Source: Streptococcus devriesei DSM 19639 (GTDB taxonomy: Bacteria > Bacillota > Bacilli > Lactobacillales > Streptococcaceae). Taken from it: DNA of 64,000 nt. Below the pieces are notes generated by a model that had not been told where the DNA came from, searched no databases, and was given only the letters and a program-made list of their open reading frames with translations. The translations under genes were made by a program, and so were the position numbers. The DNA lies in NCBI RefSeq assembly GCF_000423725.1, contig NZ_AUIN01000013.1:62001-126000 (forward strand), in the 5' to 3' direction. Below are positions 10,125-19,930 of the stretch, in pieces (position 1 is the first letter of the stretch; each line of letters begins with the position of its first letter).

Positions 10125-11408
10125 TTATTTACTGTTTTGACCAATCACCTCAACCCCGCCCATATAAGGTCTGAGGGCTTCAGGAATGGTAACTGAACCA
10201 TCTTCGTTTTGGTAGTTTTCAAGGATAGCTGCGACGGTACGTCCAACAGCCAGTCCTGAACCGTTCAGTGTATGGAGCAATTTTACCTTGCCGTCGGCTT
10301 CGTCGCGGTAGCGGATTTGAGCCCGGCGGGCTTGGAAATCTTCGGTATTTGAACAGGAAGAGATTTCGCGGTAGGTATTTTGAGCTGGAATCCAAACTTC
10401 TAAATCGTAGGTTTTAGCCGCTGAGAAGCCCATATCGCCGGTACATAGAGTAATGACACGGTAAGGCAGCTCCAGCTTTTGCAGGATATTTTCGGCATTG
10501 GCTACCATTTTTTCCAATTCTTCATAAGAATTTTCCGGCTTGGCAAATTTTACCATTTCGACCTTATGGAATTGGTGCAGGCGGATAAGTCCGCGAGTGT
10601 CACGGCCGGCAGACCCGGCTTCAGATCGGAAAGAAGGACTCATGGCAGTGAAGTAAACCGGCAGGTCTTTGCCGTCAATGATCTCATCGCGATAATAATT
10701 GGTCAGTGGAACTTCAGCTGTCGGAATGAGAACATAGTCAGTATCTGCCAATTCAAAGGTATCTTCTTTGAATTTAGGATATTGGCCTGTCCCAAACATG
10801 GACTCATGGTTGACCATGTATGGCGGAATAACTTCTGTGTAGCCTTCTTTAGCATGTTCATCGAGCATGAAGTTATAGATGGCCCGCTCTAAACGAGCCC
10901 CCAGTCCCTTGTAAAACAGGAACCGTGACCCTGTGACCTTGGCCCCGCGTTCCCAATCTAAAATATCGAGATTTTCGCCCAGATCCCAGTGAGCCTTGAT
11001 GTCAAAGTCAAATTCACGGGGAGTTCCCCAGCGGCGGACCTCAACGTTTTCATCTTCATCAGCTCCTAGAGGAACACTTTCGTGAGGTGTGTTGGGCAAG
11101 ACCGTTATGATCTGATTCAGTTTGTCATCAGTTTCAGCCAGTTCAGCATCAGTTGCTTTGATCTGCGCTGATAATTTTTGCATGGCCGCAATCTGTGCAG
11201 AAGCATCCTCTTTATTGCGTTTAGCCTGTGCGATAGCTGCAGATGCTGTGTTGCGTTCGGCCTTGGCTTCCTCAGACTGGATGAGAAGAGACCGGCGTTT
11301 TGCATCAAGGTCTTTGAGTTCTTGTAAGCTATCCTGACTGACACCTCGGCTGACTAGTTTTTCAGCGATACGGTCAAAATCATTGCGAATGCGTTTAATA
11401 TCTAACAT
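10125..11408 (-). CDS. serS: Seryl-tRNA synthetase
   Basis: A 427-residue class II aminoacyl-tRNA synthetase charging tRNA-Ser. The N-terminal helical coiled-coil arm (about 30-110, rich in Ala, Lys, Glu and Gln) binds the long variable arm of tRNA-Ser. The catalytic domain has motif 2 in [18 protein letters not shown] and the serine site TAEVPLTN. The C-terminus is [19 protein letters not shown], which is motif 3. It is monocistronic behind a T-box leader with its own promoter, so expression should respond to uncharged tRNA-Ser. Confidence 0.98.
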   Translation of the reverse strand: MLDIKRIRNDFDRIAEKLVSRGVSQDSLQELKDLDAKRRSLLIQSEEAKAERNTASAAIAQAKRNKEDASAQIAAMQKLSAQIKATDAELAETDDKLNQIITVLPNTPHESVPLGADEDENVEVRRWGTPREFDFDIKAHWDLGENLDILDWERGAKVTGSRFLFYKGLGARLERAIYNFMLDEHAKEGYTEVIPPYMVNHESMFGTGQYPKFKEDTFELADTDYVLIPTAEVPLTNYYRDEIIDGKDLPVYFTAMSPSFRSEAGSAGRDTRGLIRLHQFHKVEMVKFAKPENSYEELEKMVANAENILQKLELPYRVITLCTGDMGFSAAKTYDLEVWIPAQNTYREISSCSNTEDFQARRAQIRYRDEADGKVKLLHTLNGSGLAVGRTVAAILENYQNEDGSVTIPEALRPYMGGVEVIGQNSK

Positions 11409-11409
11409 A

Positions 11410-11603
11410 TTTTCTCCTTAAAATAAAAACACAGGCAGTGACTTGCTGGAGCGCCTTAAGCGCGGTTCCATCCAGCTTCACATTCTGTGCTCTTAATTAC
11501 TGTCATCAAAAATTTTCACGGTAGAATTTCACATGGTTTCTTTACCTGCTCGCAGCAGCCGCAGGCTTTCTGAAAAAGATTCGATGCTACTTATCCGTTG
11601 TTT
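11410..11603 (-). promoter_or_regulatory. serS T-box riboswitch leader
   Basis: The leader of about 190 bases read toward serS contains the T-box core TGGAACCGCG (complement of 11461-11470). This is embedded in GCTGGATGG...GCGCTCCAGC, which forms the terminator/antiterminator pair. Upstream the leader has a long stem I region with an AGTAGC-type AGTA element and purine-rich bulges. A UCU codon in the AATTCTACC segment is a possible serine specifier, but I could not fold the loop with certainty. Binding of uncharged tRNA-Ser should allow read-through. Confidence 0.85.
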
Positions 11604-11605
11604 TC

Positions 11606-11634
11606 ATTATACAAGATTTAAAATAGAATGTAAA
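11606..11634 (-). promoter_or_regulatory. serS promoter
   Basis: On the minus strand, TTTACA, a 17-base spacer and TATAAT, placed right before the T-box leader. Confidence 0.75.
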
Positions 11635-11737
11635 TACGAAAAAATGAGAAATCGCCTGTTCAGAATCATTAATTTTATGAAATTGATTTAACAAAATATC
11701 TCAAATTTAAAACATTTTTCCGTTTGCCCGTTTCCTG

Positions 11738-11755
11738 TGTTAGAATAGTAAAACG
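11738..11755 (+). promoter_or_regulatory. Extended -10 promoter directly before acyltransferase start
   Basis: TGT followed by TAGAAT (11741-11746) lies only 9 bases before the ATG at 11756. No Shine-Dalgarno is present in between, so the transcript may be leaderless or nearly so. Confidence 0.5.
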
Positions 11756-12838
11756 ATGAAAGAAAATATTAGAGAAAAAGGACGTTCACACTACAATTCT
11801 GGGATCGATTTTCTTCGTATTTTTGCCATGTTTATGATTGTCGTCACCCATGTTTTGGGAAAGGGCGGTATCCGCTCAACTGTAGAGGAGGATTTTGATC
11901 CTTATTATTTTGTGACCTGGAGCATTCAGGTGCTGGCTTACAGTGCTGTTAACTGCTATGCCTTGATTAGCGGCTATGTCGGCGCCCATTCGCATTACCG
12001 ATATTCAAAATGCCTTTCTTTATGGCTGCAGGTGTTCTTTTATACATTTGCCTTTACGGCTATCTTTACGTTTTTACAAAAACCGGTAACCTATCATGAC
12101 TGGATTGAGGCCTTCTTTCCTATTATCACAGGACAGTATTGGTATGTGACAGCCTATTTCGGCCTTTTGATTTTTATGCCTATTTTAAACATCGCTTTAA
12201 AAAGGCTGAGGACAAAAGATTTAAAGCATCTAGTCATTTTGGCGATTGTCTTTTTTTCTGTGCTTCCGGTCTTGTTTAATACGAAGGTGGATGAATTTTC
12301 CTTTGCTAAGGGCTTTAGCATGAATTGGCTGATTGTCCTTTATATTATCGGTGCTTATTTGCAGCGGCTTGATTTGAAAAAACTGTTCAGCCGCAGGCTG
12401 ATCCTATTGATTGCTCTGACAGCTATGGCTGCAACGCTAACTGCTAAACTGCTCATTGGTGATATTTGGTATTGGTACACATCGCCGACGCTTCTTTGTG
12501 AAGCCCTAGCCATTTTTATTTTCTTTGCAACCCTAGAGATAAAAAAGGGCAGCCGCTTTTTCAAGTTAATCAAGCTGCTGGCTCCGACAACGCTGGGAGT
12601 TTATCTGTTCCACCTCAATCCTTTGATGGTTCGCTTTTTCTTAGAGGATGGTTTTGAATCGTTTGTCACGGCGCCCATCTGGCTTTTTCCTTTTCTGATT
12701 TTGGGAACGGCTTTTCTTATCTATGTGGTTTCCACCTTGGTCGAAATTTTGAGAATAAAGCTGTTTGATTTCTTGAACTTGAAACAATTTATCATGAAAA
12801 TTGACAGCTGGCTGCCTTTTGGCGACTATGATAACTAA
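11756..12838 (+). CDS. Membrane acyltransferase, acyltransferase_3 family
   Basis: A 360-residue integral membrane protein with about ten hydrophobic segments, of the acyltransferase_3 (OafA/WecH-like) family. Such enzymes O-acetylate cell-wall or surface glycans. The diagnostic N-terminal motif is GIDFLRIFAMFMIVVTHVLG, with the conserved His in the VTH segment (about residue 36). There is no SGNH esterase domain, so it is the short form. It is transcribed alone; a hairpin terminator follows. The substrate cannot be inferred. The ATG used has an extended -10 just 9 bases upstream and no ribosome site. Confidence 0.85.
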   Translation: MKENIREKGRSHYNSGIDFLRIFAMFMIVVTHVLGKGGIRSTVEEDFDPYYFVTWSIQVLAYSAVNCYALISGYVGAHSHYRYSKCLSLWLQVFFYTFAFTAIFTFLQKPVTYHDWIEAFFPIITGQYWYVTAYFGLLIFMPILNIALKRLRTKDLKHLVILAIVFFSVLPVLFNTKVDEFSFAKGFSMNWLIVLYIIGAYLQRLDLKKLFSRRLILLIALTAMAATLTAKLLIGDIWYWYTSPTLLCEALAIFIFFATLEIKKGSRFFKLIKLLAPTTLGVYLFHLNPLMVRFFLEDGFESFVTAPIWLFPFLILGTAFLIYVVSTLVEILRIKLFDFLNLKQFIMKIDSWLPFGDYDN

Positions 12839-12867
12839 AAAATGCTGAAGACCTCTTCAGCATTTTT
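12839..12867. terminator. Bidirectional terminator between acyltransferase and manO
   Basis: AATGCTGAAGA and TCTTCAGCATT form a perfect stem around CC, with A6 on the left and T6 on the right. It serves both convergent genes. Confidence 0.9.
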
Positions 12868-12901
12868 TATTGCCTTATTTATAAGAAATAAGATTAAACG
12901 T

Positions 12902-13279
12902 TTAATTCTTAGCTGCTTTGTGTTTTCTGCTAAAACGCGAAGCGATTTTTTGAATGAGGCTGGGATACCTCACAACCTTATCATTGCCAATATGCTGGCG
13001 GGATATTTTTAAAATTTTACCTGAATCAGACGAGGCAAAGAGAAATTTACCTTGGTCAGTAACAATCTCAAAATGGCGGCTGACTTTTCTTCGGCTGACG
13101 TTGGCACCCATTTCAAGGATGCTTCCCCAAGGAATCTGAATGAAGTGTTCAACATTATTATCATTATAAAATTCAAACCCGCGATCGCCTAAGAGAAATT
13201 TTCCGACTTTACCACCGATTCCCAGATAAGAAACGCCCTTACCAGTGTATTCCACTTTTGTATTGATTGATTGTACCAT
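12902..13279 (-). CDS. manO: ManO-like protein, DUF956
   Basis: A 125-residue basic protein of family DUF956, found next to mannose-class PTS operons in Firmicutes and called ManO in lactic acid bacteria, where it has been linked to regulation of the mannose PTS. It has a fold of short beta strands (YLGIGGKVGKFLLGDRGFEFY) and a Lys/Arg-rich C-terminus. It is separated from manN by a terminator-like hairpin at 13410-13463, so its expression may depend on read-through or on its own promoter. The ribosome site is AGGAGT. The molecular function is not established. Confidence 0.85.
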   Translation of the reverse strand: MVQSINTKVEYTGKGVSYLGIGGKVGKFLLGDRGFEFYNDNNVEHFIQIPWGSILEMGANVSRRKVSRHFEIVTDQGKFLFASSDSGKILKISRQHIGNDKVVRYPSLIQKIASRFSRKHKAAKN

Positions 13280-13409
13280 AACTTACTCCTGAATAATATG
13301 TTTTATTATATCAAAAAAAGAAAGCTTGCGCTATTTTAGATAGCAAAAATAGCGATAATCAGTTATAGGTCTAAGGTCTTCTGACTTAGCTGCTCAGCCT
13401 TTGAGCGCT

Positions 13410-13463
13410 AAAAAACTCCCCTGTGGGCTCAATGAAATTTTTCACTGTCACCATTAGGGGAGT
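13410..13463 (-). terminator. Terminator between manN and manO
   Basis: Read leftward: ACTCCCCT, an inner hairpin (CAGTGAAAAATTTCATTG), then AGGGGAGT and T6. This should end most manLMN transcripts while allowing some to reach manO. Confidence 0.8.
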
Positions 13464-13511
13464 ATATCAACAAAACTCTAAGGAATTTTTAATGATATGA
13501 ATAGCTTGATA

Positions 13512-14423
13512 TTACATCAATCCAATAACATGGGCTACGATACCAACGATAAAGAGTCCAATAATGATTGTGATTGGAGAAACTTTTTTCTTAAGCAGCC
13601 ACATACATAAGAAAGTAAGGAGCAAGCCCATAAGACCTGGGATCAAGGAGTCCAGCTGACCTTGCAGCGTGTTTACTTTGTCATGTGTTAAGCTGAGTCC
13701 GTCATTAACTTGACCCAAAATTGTTTGTAATTGCTTGCCTGAGACACTGCCGTTAGGAAATTCAATATAAGCTCCTTTGGCAAGTGGTGTTGACGGAAGA
13801 CCTACAGTAAATTTAATAGATACCCAACGTTCTACCAAAGCAGCCAAGATGAACATACCTAAGATAGAAGCACCTTTGGTAATATCTTTGAGAATACCGC
13901 CGGAGAGGTCTTTTGTAATTTCAGAACCTGCTCTGTAACCAAATTCTTGTGTGTACCACAAGAAGGCCATACGGATAATATTCCAGCCAAAGAAGAAAAT
14001 GATTGGACCAAGGATGTTGCCTGAAGATGCAATAGACGCACCAAGGGCACCGAGGATAGGACGAATGGTAAACCAGAAGACCGGATCACCGATACCGGCT
14101 AAAGGTCCCATCATACCGATTTTAACCCCTTGAATAGCTGCATCATCAATTTCAACACCATTAGCACGTTCTTCTTCCAGAGCGAGGGTAACCCCCATAA
14201 TAGGAGCAGCTACGTAAGGGTGGGTATTAAAGAATTCCAGATGGCGTTCCAAAGCAGCAGAACGCTCTTCTTTTGATGTATAAAGTTTTTTGATGGCGGG
14301 GATAAGTGCGTAAGCCCAGCCCAAGTTTTGCATCCGTTCATAGTTCCAAGAACCTTGCAGGAAAGTGGAGCGCCACCAAACTTTACGACGATCAGATTGT
14401 GTTAATTGAATTTTTTCTGCCAT
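13512..14423 (-). CDS. manN: Mannose/glucose PTS, EIID component
   Basis: A 303-residue EIID subunit of the mannose-family PTS permease, forming the membrane channel with EIIC. It has the family start (QLTQSDRRKVWWRSTFLQGSWNYERMQ split over residues 5-31), the conserved GPLAGIGDP segment (about 109-117) and hydrophobic C-terminal segments. It is the last gene of manLMN, 15 bases after manM. In streptococci this transporter takes up glucose, mannose, glucosamine and other sugars and is also the receptor for some class IIa bacteriocins. Confidence 0.97.
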   Translation of the reverse strand: MAEKIQLTQSDRRKVWWRSTFLQGSWNYERMQNLGWAYALIPAIKKLYTSKEERSAALERHLEFFNTHPYVAAPIMGVTLALEEERANGVEIDDAAIQGVKIGMMGPLAGIGDPVFWFTIRPILGALGASIASSGNILGPIIFFFGWNIIRMAFLWYTQEFGYRAGSEITKDLSGGILKDITKGASILGMFILAALVERWVSIKFTVGLPSTPLAKGAYIEFPNGSVSGKQLQTILGQVNDGLSLTHDKVNTLQGQLDSLIPGLMGLLLTFLCMWLLKKKVSPITIIIGLFIVGIVAHVIGLM

Positions 14424-14438
14424 GTTAATCGCTCCTTT

Positions 14439-15254
14439 CTAGTAGTCTTCTAAGATGTCGCCGATTGGATCTCCGGAACCGCCGGCTGAACCACCGTTGC
14501 CGGAACCGCCTTGTTTTGAAAGGTTGAGGTAAATAAGAGCCATAGCAACACCGATTGCACCAAGAGCGATTAAAGTCAAATCACTAAGGGCTGCAAAGAC
14601 AAAACCGAGAACGAAGAACGGCCAAACTTCACGAGTTGCCATCATGTTGATAACCATAGCATAACCAACGGCAACAACCATACCACCGCCGATAGTCATA
14701 CCATCTGCCAGCCAGTCAGGAATCGCATTGAGCATCGATTGTACAGTTGATGTAGGAAGAGCCAGCAGAAGAGCTACAGGGAGAGCAATACGAAGGCCTT
14801 GCAGGAGAAGGGCAGTGAAGTGGGCACGTTCAACCCCAGCGATGTTGCCATTTTTAGCGGCCGCATCAGCACCATGGACGATAGCGACGGAAAGGGTCCG
14901 GACGATCATGGTAAGTGCAAGTCCGGCAACAGCCAATGGTACAGCCACAGCAGTTGCAACACCGATACCGCGCTGACTAAAGTCACCGCCTTTTATCATG
15001 ATGATAGCGGCAGCAGTTGCTGCTAAGGCAATATCCGGTGCAACTGCTGCACCAATGTTTGCCCAGCCGAGAGCAATCATTTGAAGTGAGCCACCAAGGA
15101 TAATACCTGCTTCAAGATGGCCTGTCACCAAACCGATCAATGTACATGAGACAAGCGGTTGGTGGAATTGAAATTGGTCGAGAATACCGTCTAACCCTGC
15201 GAAGAAGGCGACGATAACGACTAAAATCATAGAAATAATAGAAATATCTGACAT
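14439..15254 (-). CDS. manM: Mannose/glucose PTS, EIIC component
   Basis: A 271-residue polytopic EIIC subunit that binds and moves the sugar. It has multiple hydrophobic segments and the family motif GLVTGHLEAGIILGGSLQMIALG (about 41-63). The C-terminal tail is unusually rich in Gly and Ser (GGSGNGGSAGGSGDP), a low-complexity stretch seen in streptococcal ManM. It lies between manL and manN; the 97-base gap before it contains an AT-rich imperfect hairpin around 15316-15352. Confidence 0.97.
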   Translation of the reverse strand: MSDISIISMILVVIVAFFAGLDGILDQFQFHQPLVSCTLIGLVTGHLEAGIILGGSLQMIALGWANIGAAVAPDIALAATAAAIIMIKGGDFSQRGIGVATAVAVPLAVAGLALTMIVRTLSVAIVHGADAAAKNGNIAGVERAHFTALLLQGLRIALPVALLLALPTSTVQSMLNAIPDWLADGMTIGGGMVVAVGYAMVINMMATREVWPFFVLGFVFAALSDLTLIALGAIGVAMALIYLNLSKQGGSGNGGSAGGSGDPIGDILEDY

Positions 15255-15351
15255 GTTTCTACATCCTTCCTTTTTGATTAAGTTATAAATAAATTAATAA
15301 AGAGCACACGAGAAGATAATGGGCCTGTTTCAAGGAACAGTCATATTATCT

Positions 15352-16344
15352 TTATTGCACGTGAGCTTTTTCAATGAGTTCAAACAAGTCTTTTTGGGAG
15401 TCGTTTGGAACCTTACGAACATCGAATTTCACGCCTAAATCGCGGAGCTTTTCGAAAGTTGCGACATCATCTTTATCCATGGAAATAACATTGTTGACCA
15501 TTGTTTTTCCGGTTGAGTGAGCCATTGAACCGATGTTTAATTCTTTGATCGGCACACCGCCTTCGATCGCTTCAAGAGCTTCTTGAGGTGTTTCAAAAAG
15601 AATCAGCGCGTGCGTATTGCCGAAACGAGGGTCTTTGGCTGCTTCAATCAATTTCTTAATTGGAACAACATTGGCTTTAACACCGCCTGGTGCGGCTTGC
15701 TTGATCAGACCTTTGCGCAGCTCGTCTTTTGCTACGGTATCAGATGCTACGATGATACGATCAGCCTTAGAAGCCGGTGTCCAGTTGGTAGCGACCTGTC
15801 CATGTAAAAGTCTGGTGTCAACACGGGCAAGGTTGATCTTGAGCTTACCATCACCAATAACTGTTCCTTCTGGGATGGAACCTTGAGGCGCAGCGCTTGC
15901 AACAGCGGCCGCAGGAGCAGTTTCTTTGGGCTGCAGCTCTTCAGGGAGGGCTTTGACACCATCCTTGGCCTCTTTGATAATATTTGCAGCTACCTTTTCA
16001 ACCCCGGCAGACGCATCCATCATGCGTTCTGTATAGGCTTGAATCAGCATTGGCAAATTAAGTCCGGTGATGATCGCAAATTTACGGTCAGGATTTTCTT
16101 CCATGACACGGCTGGCCTGATTAAATGGAGATCCGCTCCACAAGTCAGCCAGAACTAAAATCTCATCATCCGCATCGAATGCAGCAATTGCATCGTTGAA
16201 TTTGGCATAAAGGTCATCAGGTCCTTCACTTGGCATGAAAGTAACAACTTGAACTTTCTCTTGATCGCCAAAGATCATAGAACCAGATTGATGAATACCA
16301 GCGGCAAACTCACCATGACTGGCGATAATGATTCCGATAGCCAT
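15352..16344 (-). CDS. manL: Mannose/glucose PTS, EIIAB component
   Basis: A 330-residue fused EIIA-EIIB protein that passes phosphate from HPr to the sugar. His10 in ASHGEF is the EIIA phosphorylation site. A Pro/Ala-rich linker (about 143-160) joins it to EIIB, whose active His is in [12 protein letters not shown]. ManL also influences catabolite control in S. mutans. It is the first gene of manLMN, with an AGGAGGAA ribosome site. The promoter at 16451-16479 contains a cre, and the leader of about 100 bases carries a 10-codon ORF. Confidence 0.97.
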   Translation of the reverse strand: MAIGIIIASHGEFAAGIHQSGSMIFGDQEKVQVVTFMPSEGPDDLYAKFNDAIAAFDADDEILVLADLWSGSPFNQASRVMEENPDRKFAIITGLNLPMLIQAYTERMMDASAGVEKVAANIIKEAKDGVKALPEELQPKETAPAAAVASAAPQGSIPEGTVIGDGKLKINLARVDTRLLHGQVATNWTPASKADRIIVASDTVAKDELRKGLIKQAAPGGVKANVVPIKKLIEAAKDPRFGNTHALILFETPQEALEAIEGGVPIKELNIGSMAHSTGKTMVNNVISMDKDDVATFEKLRDLGVKFDVRKVPNDSQKDLFELIEKAHVQ

Positions 16345-16379
16345 TCTTGTTCTTCCTCCTTATAAATATTTTTTCTCAA

Positions 16380-16412
16380 TTAAAAAGAATAATGCTCCTT
16401 GCAAGAAGTCAC
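16380..16412 (-). CDS. Possible manL leader peptide, 10 codons
   Basis: Inside the manL leader, read leftward, a GTG at 16412 follows AAAGGAG by 6 bases and opens MTSCKEHYSF before TAA. The ribosome site is as good as that of manL. It might tune manL translation or be chance; no attenuator hairpin was seen after it. Confidence 0.3.
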   Translation of the reverse strand: MTSCKEHYSF

Positions 16413-16450
16413 AAAATTCTCCTTTGTTAAAGAAATTTAAGAACATTATT

Positions 16451-16479
16451 ATTGTAAAACGTTTTCATGAAAAAAGCAA
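16451..16479 (-). promoter_or_regulatory. manL promoter with cre in the spacer
   Basis: On the minus strand, TTGCTT, a 17-base spacer and TACAAT. The cre (16453-16468, 14 of 16 matches, core AAAACGTTTT) overlaps the spacer and -10, so CcpA should compete with RNA polymerase. Confidence 0.75.
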
Positions 16480-16649
16480 TAGCTTTTTTAATAAAAAATT
16501 CAAAAAGCAGCAAAAAGCAGCAAAACTAGGCATTTTACAGGTGAAAAAAATTTCAGAAAAAGACAATGCTAATTTTATTTTTGAAAGGTTTTGGCAGAAA
16601 TAATGACAACTAATGATAGTTTTTAGCACTATAAATAGTTAAAAAAAAA
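16480..16649. other. AT-rich spacer upstream of manL
   Basis: Very A-rich sequence with a short direct repeat (AAAAAGCAGC twice near 16502-16522). No gene or clear signal was seen. Confidence 0.4.
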
Positions 16650-16692
16650 AAACGGGAAGGTGAGATACTTTTGTCTCACCTTCCTGTTTTTT
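16650..16692 (-). terminator. Strong terminator downstream of the 161-residue gene
   Basis: GGAAGGTGAGA and TCTCACCTTCC pair perfectly around an 8-base loop. A-tracts lie on the left (T-tract on the minus strand) and T6 on the right. Confidence 0.85.
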
Positions 16693-16819
16693 ATAGTCTA
16701 AAGCCTTGCTGCACAAGTGATAACTGCAACAGTTCCCTAATCAGCTGTAGGAAAGCAGAATTCGCCAATCTGCTTTGAATGACTGATTTCTGTACCGCTC
16801 TCAGCTGTGAATTGGAAAA

Positions 16820-17305
16820 CTATTCCTCTTCTTCTTTTCCTGCCAGTGTTCTTGCTTTTTGAATGGCGTAGAAATACAGAACAATATAGGCAGCTTGGAT
16901 CAAGAACGCATAGACTGAAAATTTATTGAACATAGAGAAATAAATAATGTTCAAAATTATGTTCAAAGTTGACACTGCAATCCCTAAATAATAAGGAATG
17001 GAGCTGACAGACTGTTCTTGCTTTAATTTTGATAAATTGATAAAGCAAAAAACAGTGATGGTGATATGAACGATGAGTGAAACAATCACAATCATGATAC
17101 CCGTTGAGGAGATCGTTTGTTTGAGAGATTCTAATTGCTCTGCTGATAAGTTATATTTATCAATTGTCCCGTTTTTAAAAGCTCGAAGTACTGAAAAAAC
17201 ATTGATCAGCCCCAAAATTGCTCCAATAATATTTAAGATACTAAGAACAGCAACGGCGATTGTGCTGGTTTTAAGTGCCTGCCTTACTTTTTCGTATGAT
17301 ACCAT
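16820..17305 (-). CDS. Four-segment membrane protein, unknown function
   Basis: A 161-residue protein with four predicted membrane segments (about 15-37, 70-92, 103-125 and 130-150). The short N-terminus is cytoplasmic, and the tail ends GKEEEE. I do not recognise a family. It is monocistronic, with an AGGAGGTT ribosome site and a strong terminator about 130 bases past the stop. It lies between manL and recD2, all on the minus strand. Confidence 0.7.
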   Translation of the reverse strand: MVSYEKVRQALKTSTIAVAVLSILNIIGAILGLINVFSVLRAFKNGTIDKYNLSAEQLESLKQTISSTGIMIVIVSLIVHITITVFCFINLSKLKQEQSVSSIPYYLGIAVSTLNIILNIIYFSMFNKFSVYAFLIQAAYIVLYFYAIQKARTLAGKEEEE

Positions 17306-17477
17306 ATAAACCTCCTAAAATTAAAAAAGCCTGTGTTTGATAACACAAACTTATTTTAACATAAACTACAGCCGTTGAAAACAGGGCAAACAGACAATTC
17401 ACTGTCTTAAAGCCTGTGTGAACAATCACCCTTTCAGCACTCTTTGATCCAAGAAGTTAATCTGGAATATAGGTCAG

Positions 17478-19844
17478 CTAATTTTTAAAGAAGATGTCAA
17501 AGTCAGCTTGGGACAGGCCGATCATAGGATCGATAGTCAATAGATTATCTTCAGTCAGGATATAGGAGTCTTTTTCAGATGACAGCGGATTTTCTTCGGT
17601 TTGCTCTGTATTTGATGGATCAGTCGGAACCTGATTGGTCTTTGGACCTTCAAACCGTTCAACAAGATAGGTTCGGCGCATAGTTCCCTGATTTTTAACG
17701 GCGTAATCAAAGGCTGCGATTTCACCGAGCATTATCAGCTTGCTTTTGGAGCGTGTGATGGCCGTATAAACGAGATTGCGCTGCAGGAGCCGCCCTCCCT
17801 GACGCGTGATAGGCAGAATGACGACTTTAAACTCACTGCCTTGAGATTTATGGATACTCATGGCGTAGGCCAGTGTAATCTTGCTCCATTCATTGCGAGG
17901 ATAGGAAATCTCGGTTCCTTCAAAATCCATGATAATTTCATCCTGTTTGGATTCAGTGTATTTTGCCGGCAGCAAATCAGTGATGTAGCCGATGTCACCG
18001 TTAAAAACATTGATTTCAGCATCATTTACCAGATGAAGCACCTTATCACCTTTGCGGAAACGCAGCTCATTGAACTGAAATTCCAGCTGCCCGGCTAAGG
18101 GATTGAGGAGATCCTGCATCAGTGTGTTAAGGTTGTTAATGCCTGCCTGTCCGCGGTACATAGGTGCCAGAATTTGAACATCCTGAGCTGCAATGCCGCT
18201 TTTAAGAGCAGATTTGACAATCTTGGTTATCATGGGAGGAATGTGATTGCTCTGGGCCTCAAAATAAGAGCGGTCGGCCTTTTTTGCTGTGAAATCAGCA
18301 GGGAGAATCCCCTGACGAATCTGACTGGCCAAGGTGACAATCGTTGAATCCTCAGACTGTCTGAAAATCTTGGTTAGTGAGACCTGCGGCAGCGAGCTGA
18401 TTTTCAGTAAATCAGCTAGGACCTGCCCCGGACCGACAGAAGGGAGCTGATCACTGTCACCGACAATAATAACCTGTGTGTCTGATGCGATAGCGCTGAA
18501 CAGCTGATTGGCCAGCCAGGTATCTACCATGGAAAATTCATCAACAATAATTAAATCACAGTCCAAGAAATCTTCAAGCGCTTGGTAGTCACTGTCGCTG
18601 TTTAAGCCCAGATGGCGGTGGATAGTCGCACTGGGAAGGCCGGTCAATTCATTCATGCGTCTGGCTGCCCGGCCAGTCGGTGCAGCTAGAATAATAGGAA
18701 TATCGCTGCTGCTGAGATCAAGGTTATGAAGGCCGGCATAGGCTTTAATGATACCATTGATAACCGTTGTTTTTCCTGTTCCCGGTCCGCCGGTTAAAAG
18801 AAAGATTTTGTTTTGAAGTGCCTTTTGGATAGCTTCCTTTTGAGTAATGTCATAGTGAATGGTGAAGTCTTCTTGAACATGGCTGATTTCAGCTTCGATG
18901 TCTTTATCGTCAATGGGCTTTTTTAACGGCTGATCAAGAATACGGGAGAGGTGTTTTTGAATGCCGATTTCCGCATAGAAAAGTGTATTATCAAAGATCT
19001 TAGTATCAATATTTTGCACCTTATCCTCAACAATAAGCTGGCTCAGCTCATGGGCTACCTGACTGGGATCAAGTTCCACCTGCCTTGACTCCTCAAGGAT
19101 AAAAATGGCCTTTTCCAGTAATTCTTTAGCTTCAATGTAGGTGTCGCCCTTATTGATGGAAGTCTCCAGAAGAGTATGGACTAAAGCCGCGCGAAAGCGC
19201 TGGGGGGCGTCGCTTTCTATTCCCAGCTGCTCAGCCAGCTGGTCCGCCAGTTTGAAGCCGATGCCCTGAATATCTTCAACCAGCTGATAAGGATTTTCAT
19301 TGATAATATCCAGACTGTCTTCTCGATAGTGATCGAAAATTTGAACGGCGAGTTTAGTGCTCAAACCGTATTCAGCCAGCTTGGCCAAAATTTGTTCGGT
19401 CCCGTAATTGAGGCGCAGTTTGCTGATGAATTTTTCTCTAGTGACTTTAGAGAGACCCGGTATAGTGCTTAGTTTACCGGGATCTTCTAAAATTTTATCA
19501 ATAGGCTCATCGCCGTAAAGCTGGATGATTTTTTCGGCTGTTTTTCGTCCGATTCCCTTGAAATGTTCGCTGGAAAAATATTTAATGAGGCCGGCAGAAG
19601 AGGGTTTGGCACGCTCGTAACGCTCAACTTTCAGCTGTTGACCGTATTTGGGATGCTGGGTCATCTCTCCCCAAAAGGTGTAGTTTTCTCCTTCAATGAC
19701 ATCGGCAATGGTTCCTGTAACAATGATTTCAAAATCATCAAAATCACTGTCGGTATCATCGATTTCCAAAAGAATAATCTTAAAAAAATTACTGGCGTTT
19801 TCAAAGATAACACGCTCAATAGTGCCTGAAAAATAATAAGTCAT
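17478..19844 (-). CDS. recD2: RecD-like DNA helicase RecD2
   Basis: A 788-residue SF1B 5'-3' helicase of the RecD2 type, found in bacteria that use AddAB rather than RecBC; implicated in recombinational repair and fork processing. The N-terminal OB-like and helix-hairpin-helix region (about 1-300) has SSEHFKGIGRKTAEKI. The helicase core has Walker A LTGGPGTGKTT (about 355), DEFSM and GDSDQLPSVGPG. The C-terminal AYAMSIHKSQGSEF motif is intact. I prefer the ATG at 19844: AAGGA sits 6 bases before it but directly abuts the ATG at 19850. Confidence 0.95.
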   Translation of the reverse strand: MTYYFSGTIERVIFENASNFFKIILLEIDDTDSDFDDFEIIVTGTIADVIEGENYTFWGEMTQHPKYGQQLKVERYERAKPSSAGLIKYFSSEHFKGIGRKTAEKIIQLYGDEPIDKILEDPGKLSTIPGLSKVTREKFISKLRLNYGTEQILAKLAEYGLSTKLAVQIFDHYREDSLDIINENPYQLVEDIQGIGFKLADQLAEQLGIESDAPQRFRAALVHTLLETSINKGDTYIEAKELLEKAIFILEESRQVELDPSQVAHELSQLIVEDKVQNIDTKIFDNTLFYAEIGIQKHLSRILDQPLKKPIDDKDIEAEISHVQEDFTIHYDITQKEAIQKALQNKIFLLTGGPGTGKTTVINGIIKAYAGLHNLDLSSSDIPIILAAPTGRAARRMNELTGLPSATIHRHLGLNSDSDYQALEDFLDCDLIIVDEFSMVDTWLANQLFSAIASDTQVIIVGDSDQLPSVGPGQVLADLLKISSLPQVSLTKIFRQSEDSTIVTLASQIRQGILPADFTAKKADRSYFEAQSNHIPPMITKIVKSALKSGIAAQDVQILAPMYRGQAGINNLNTLMQDLLNPLAGQLEFQFNELRFRKGDKVLHLVNDAEINVFNGDIGYITDLLPAKYTESKQDEIIMDFEGTEISYPRNEWSKITLAYAMSIHKSQGSEFKVVILPITRQGGRLLQRNLVYTAITRSKSKLIMLGEIAAFDYAVKNQGTMRRTYLVERFEGPKTNQVPTDPSNTEQTEENPLSSEKDSYILTEDNLLTIDPMIGLSQADFDIFFKN

Positions 19845-19930
19845 AATCATTCCTTATAAAAAATCGAGAGCGGAAATAGTCTCAAAGCTGTCTGAGTTTA
19901 TTTCCAACTCCCGTTGAATTGAAAGTCTTC

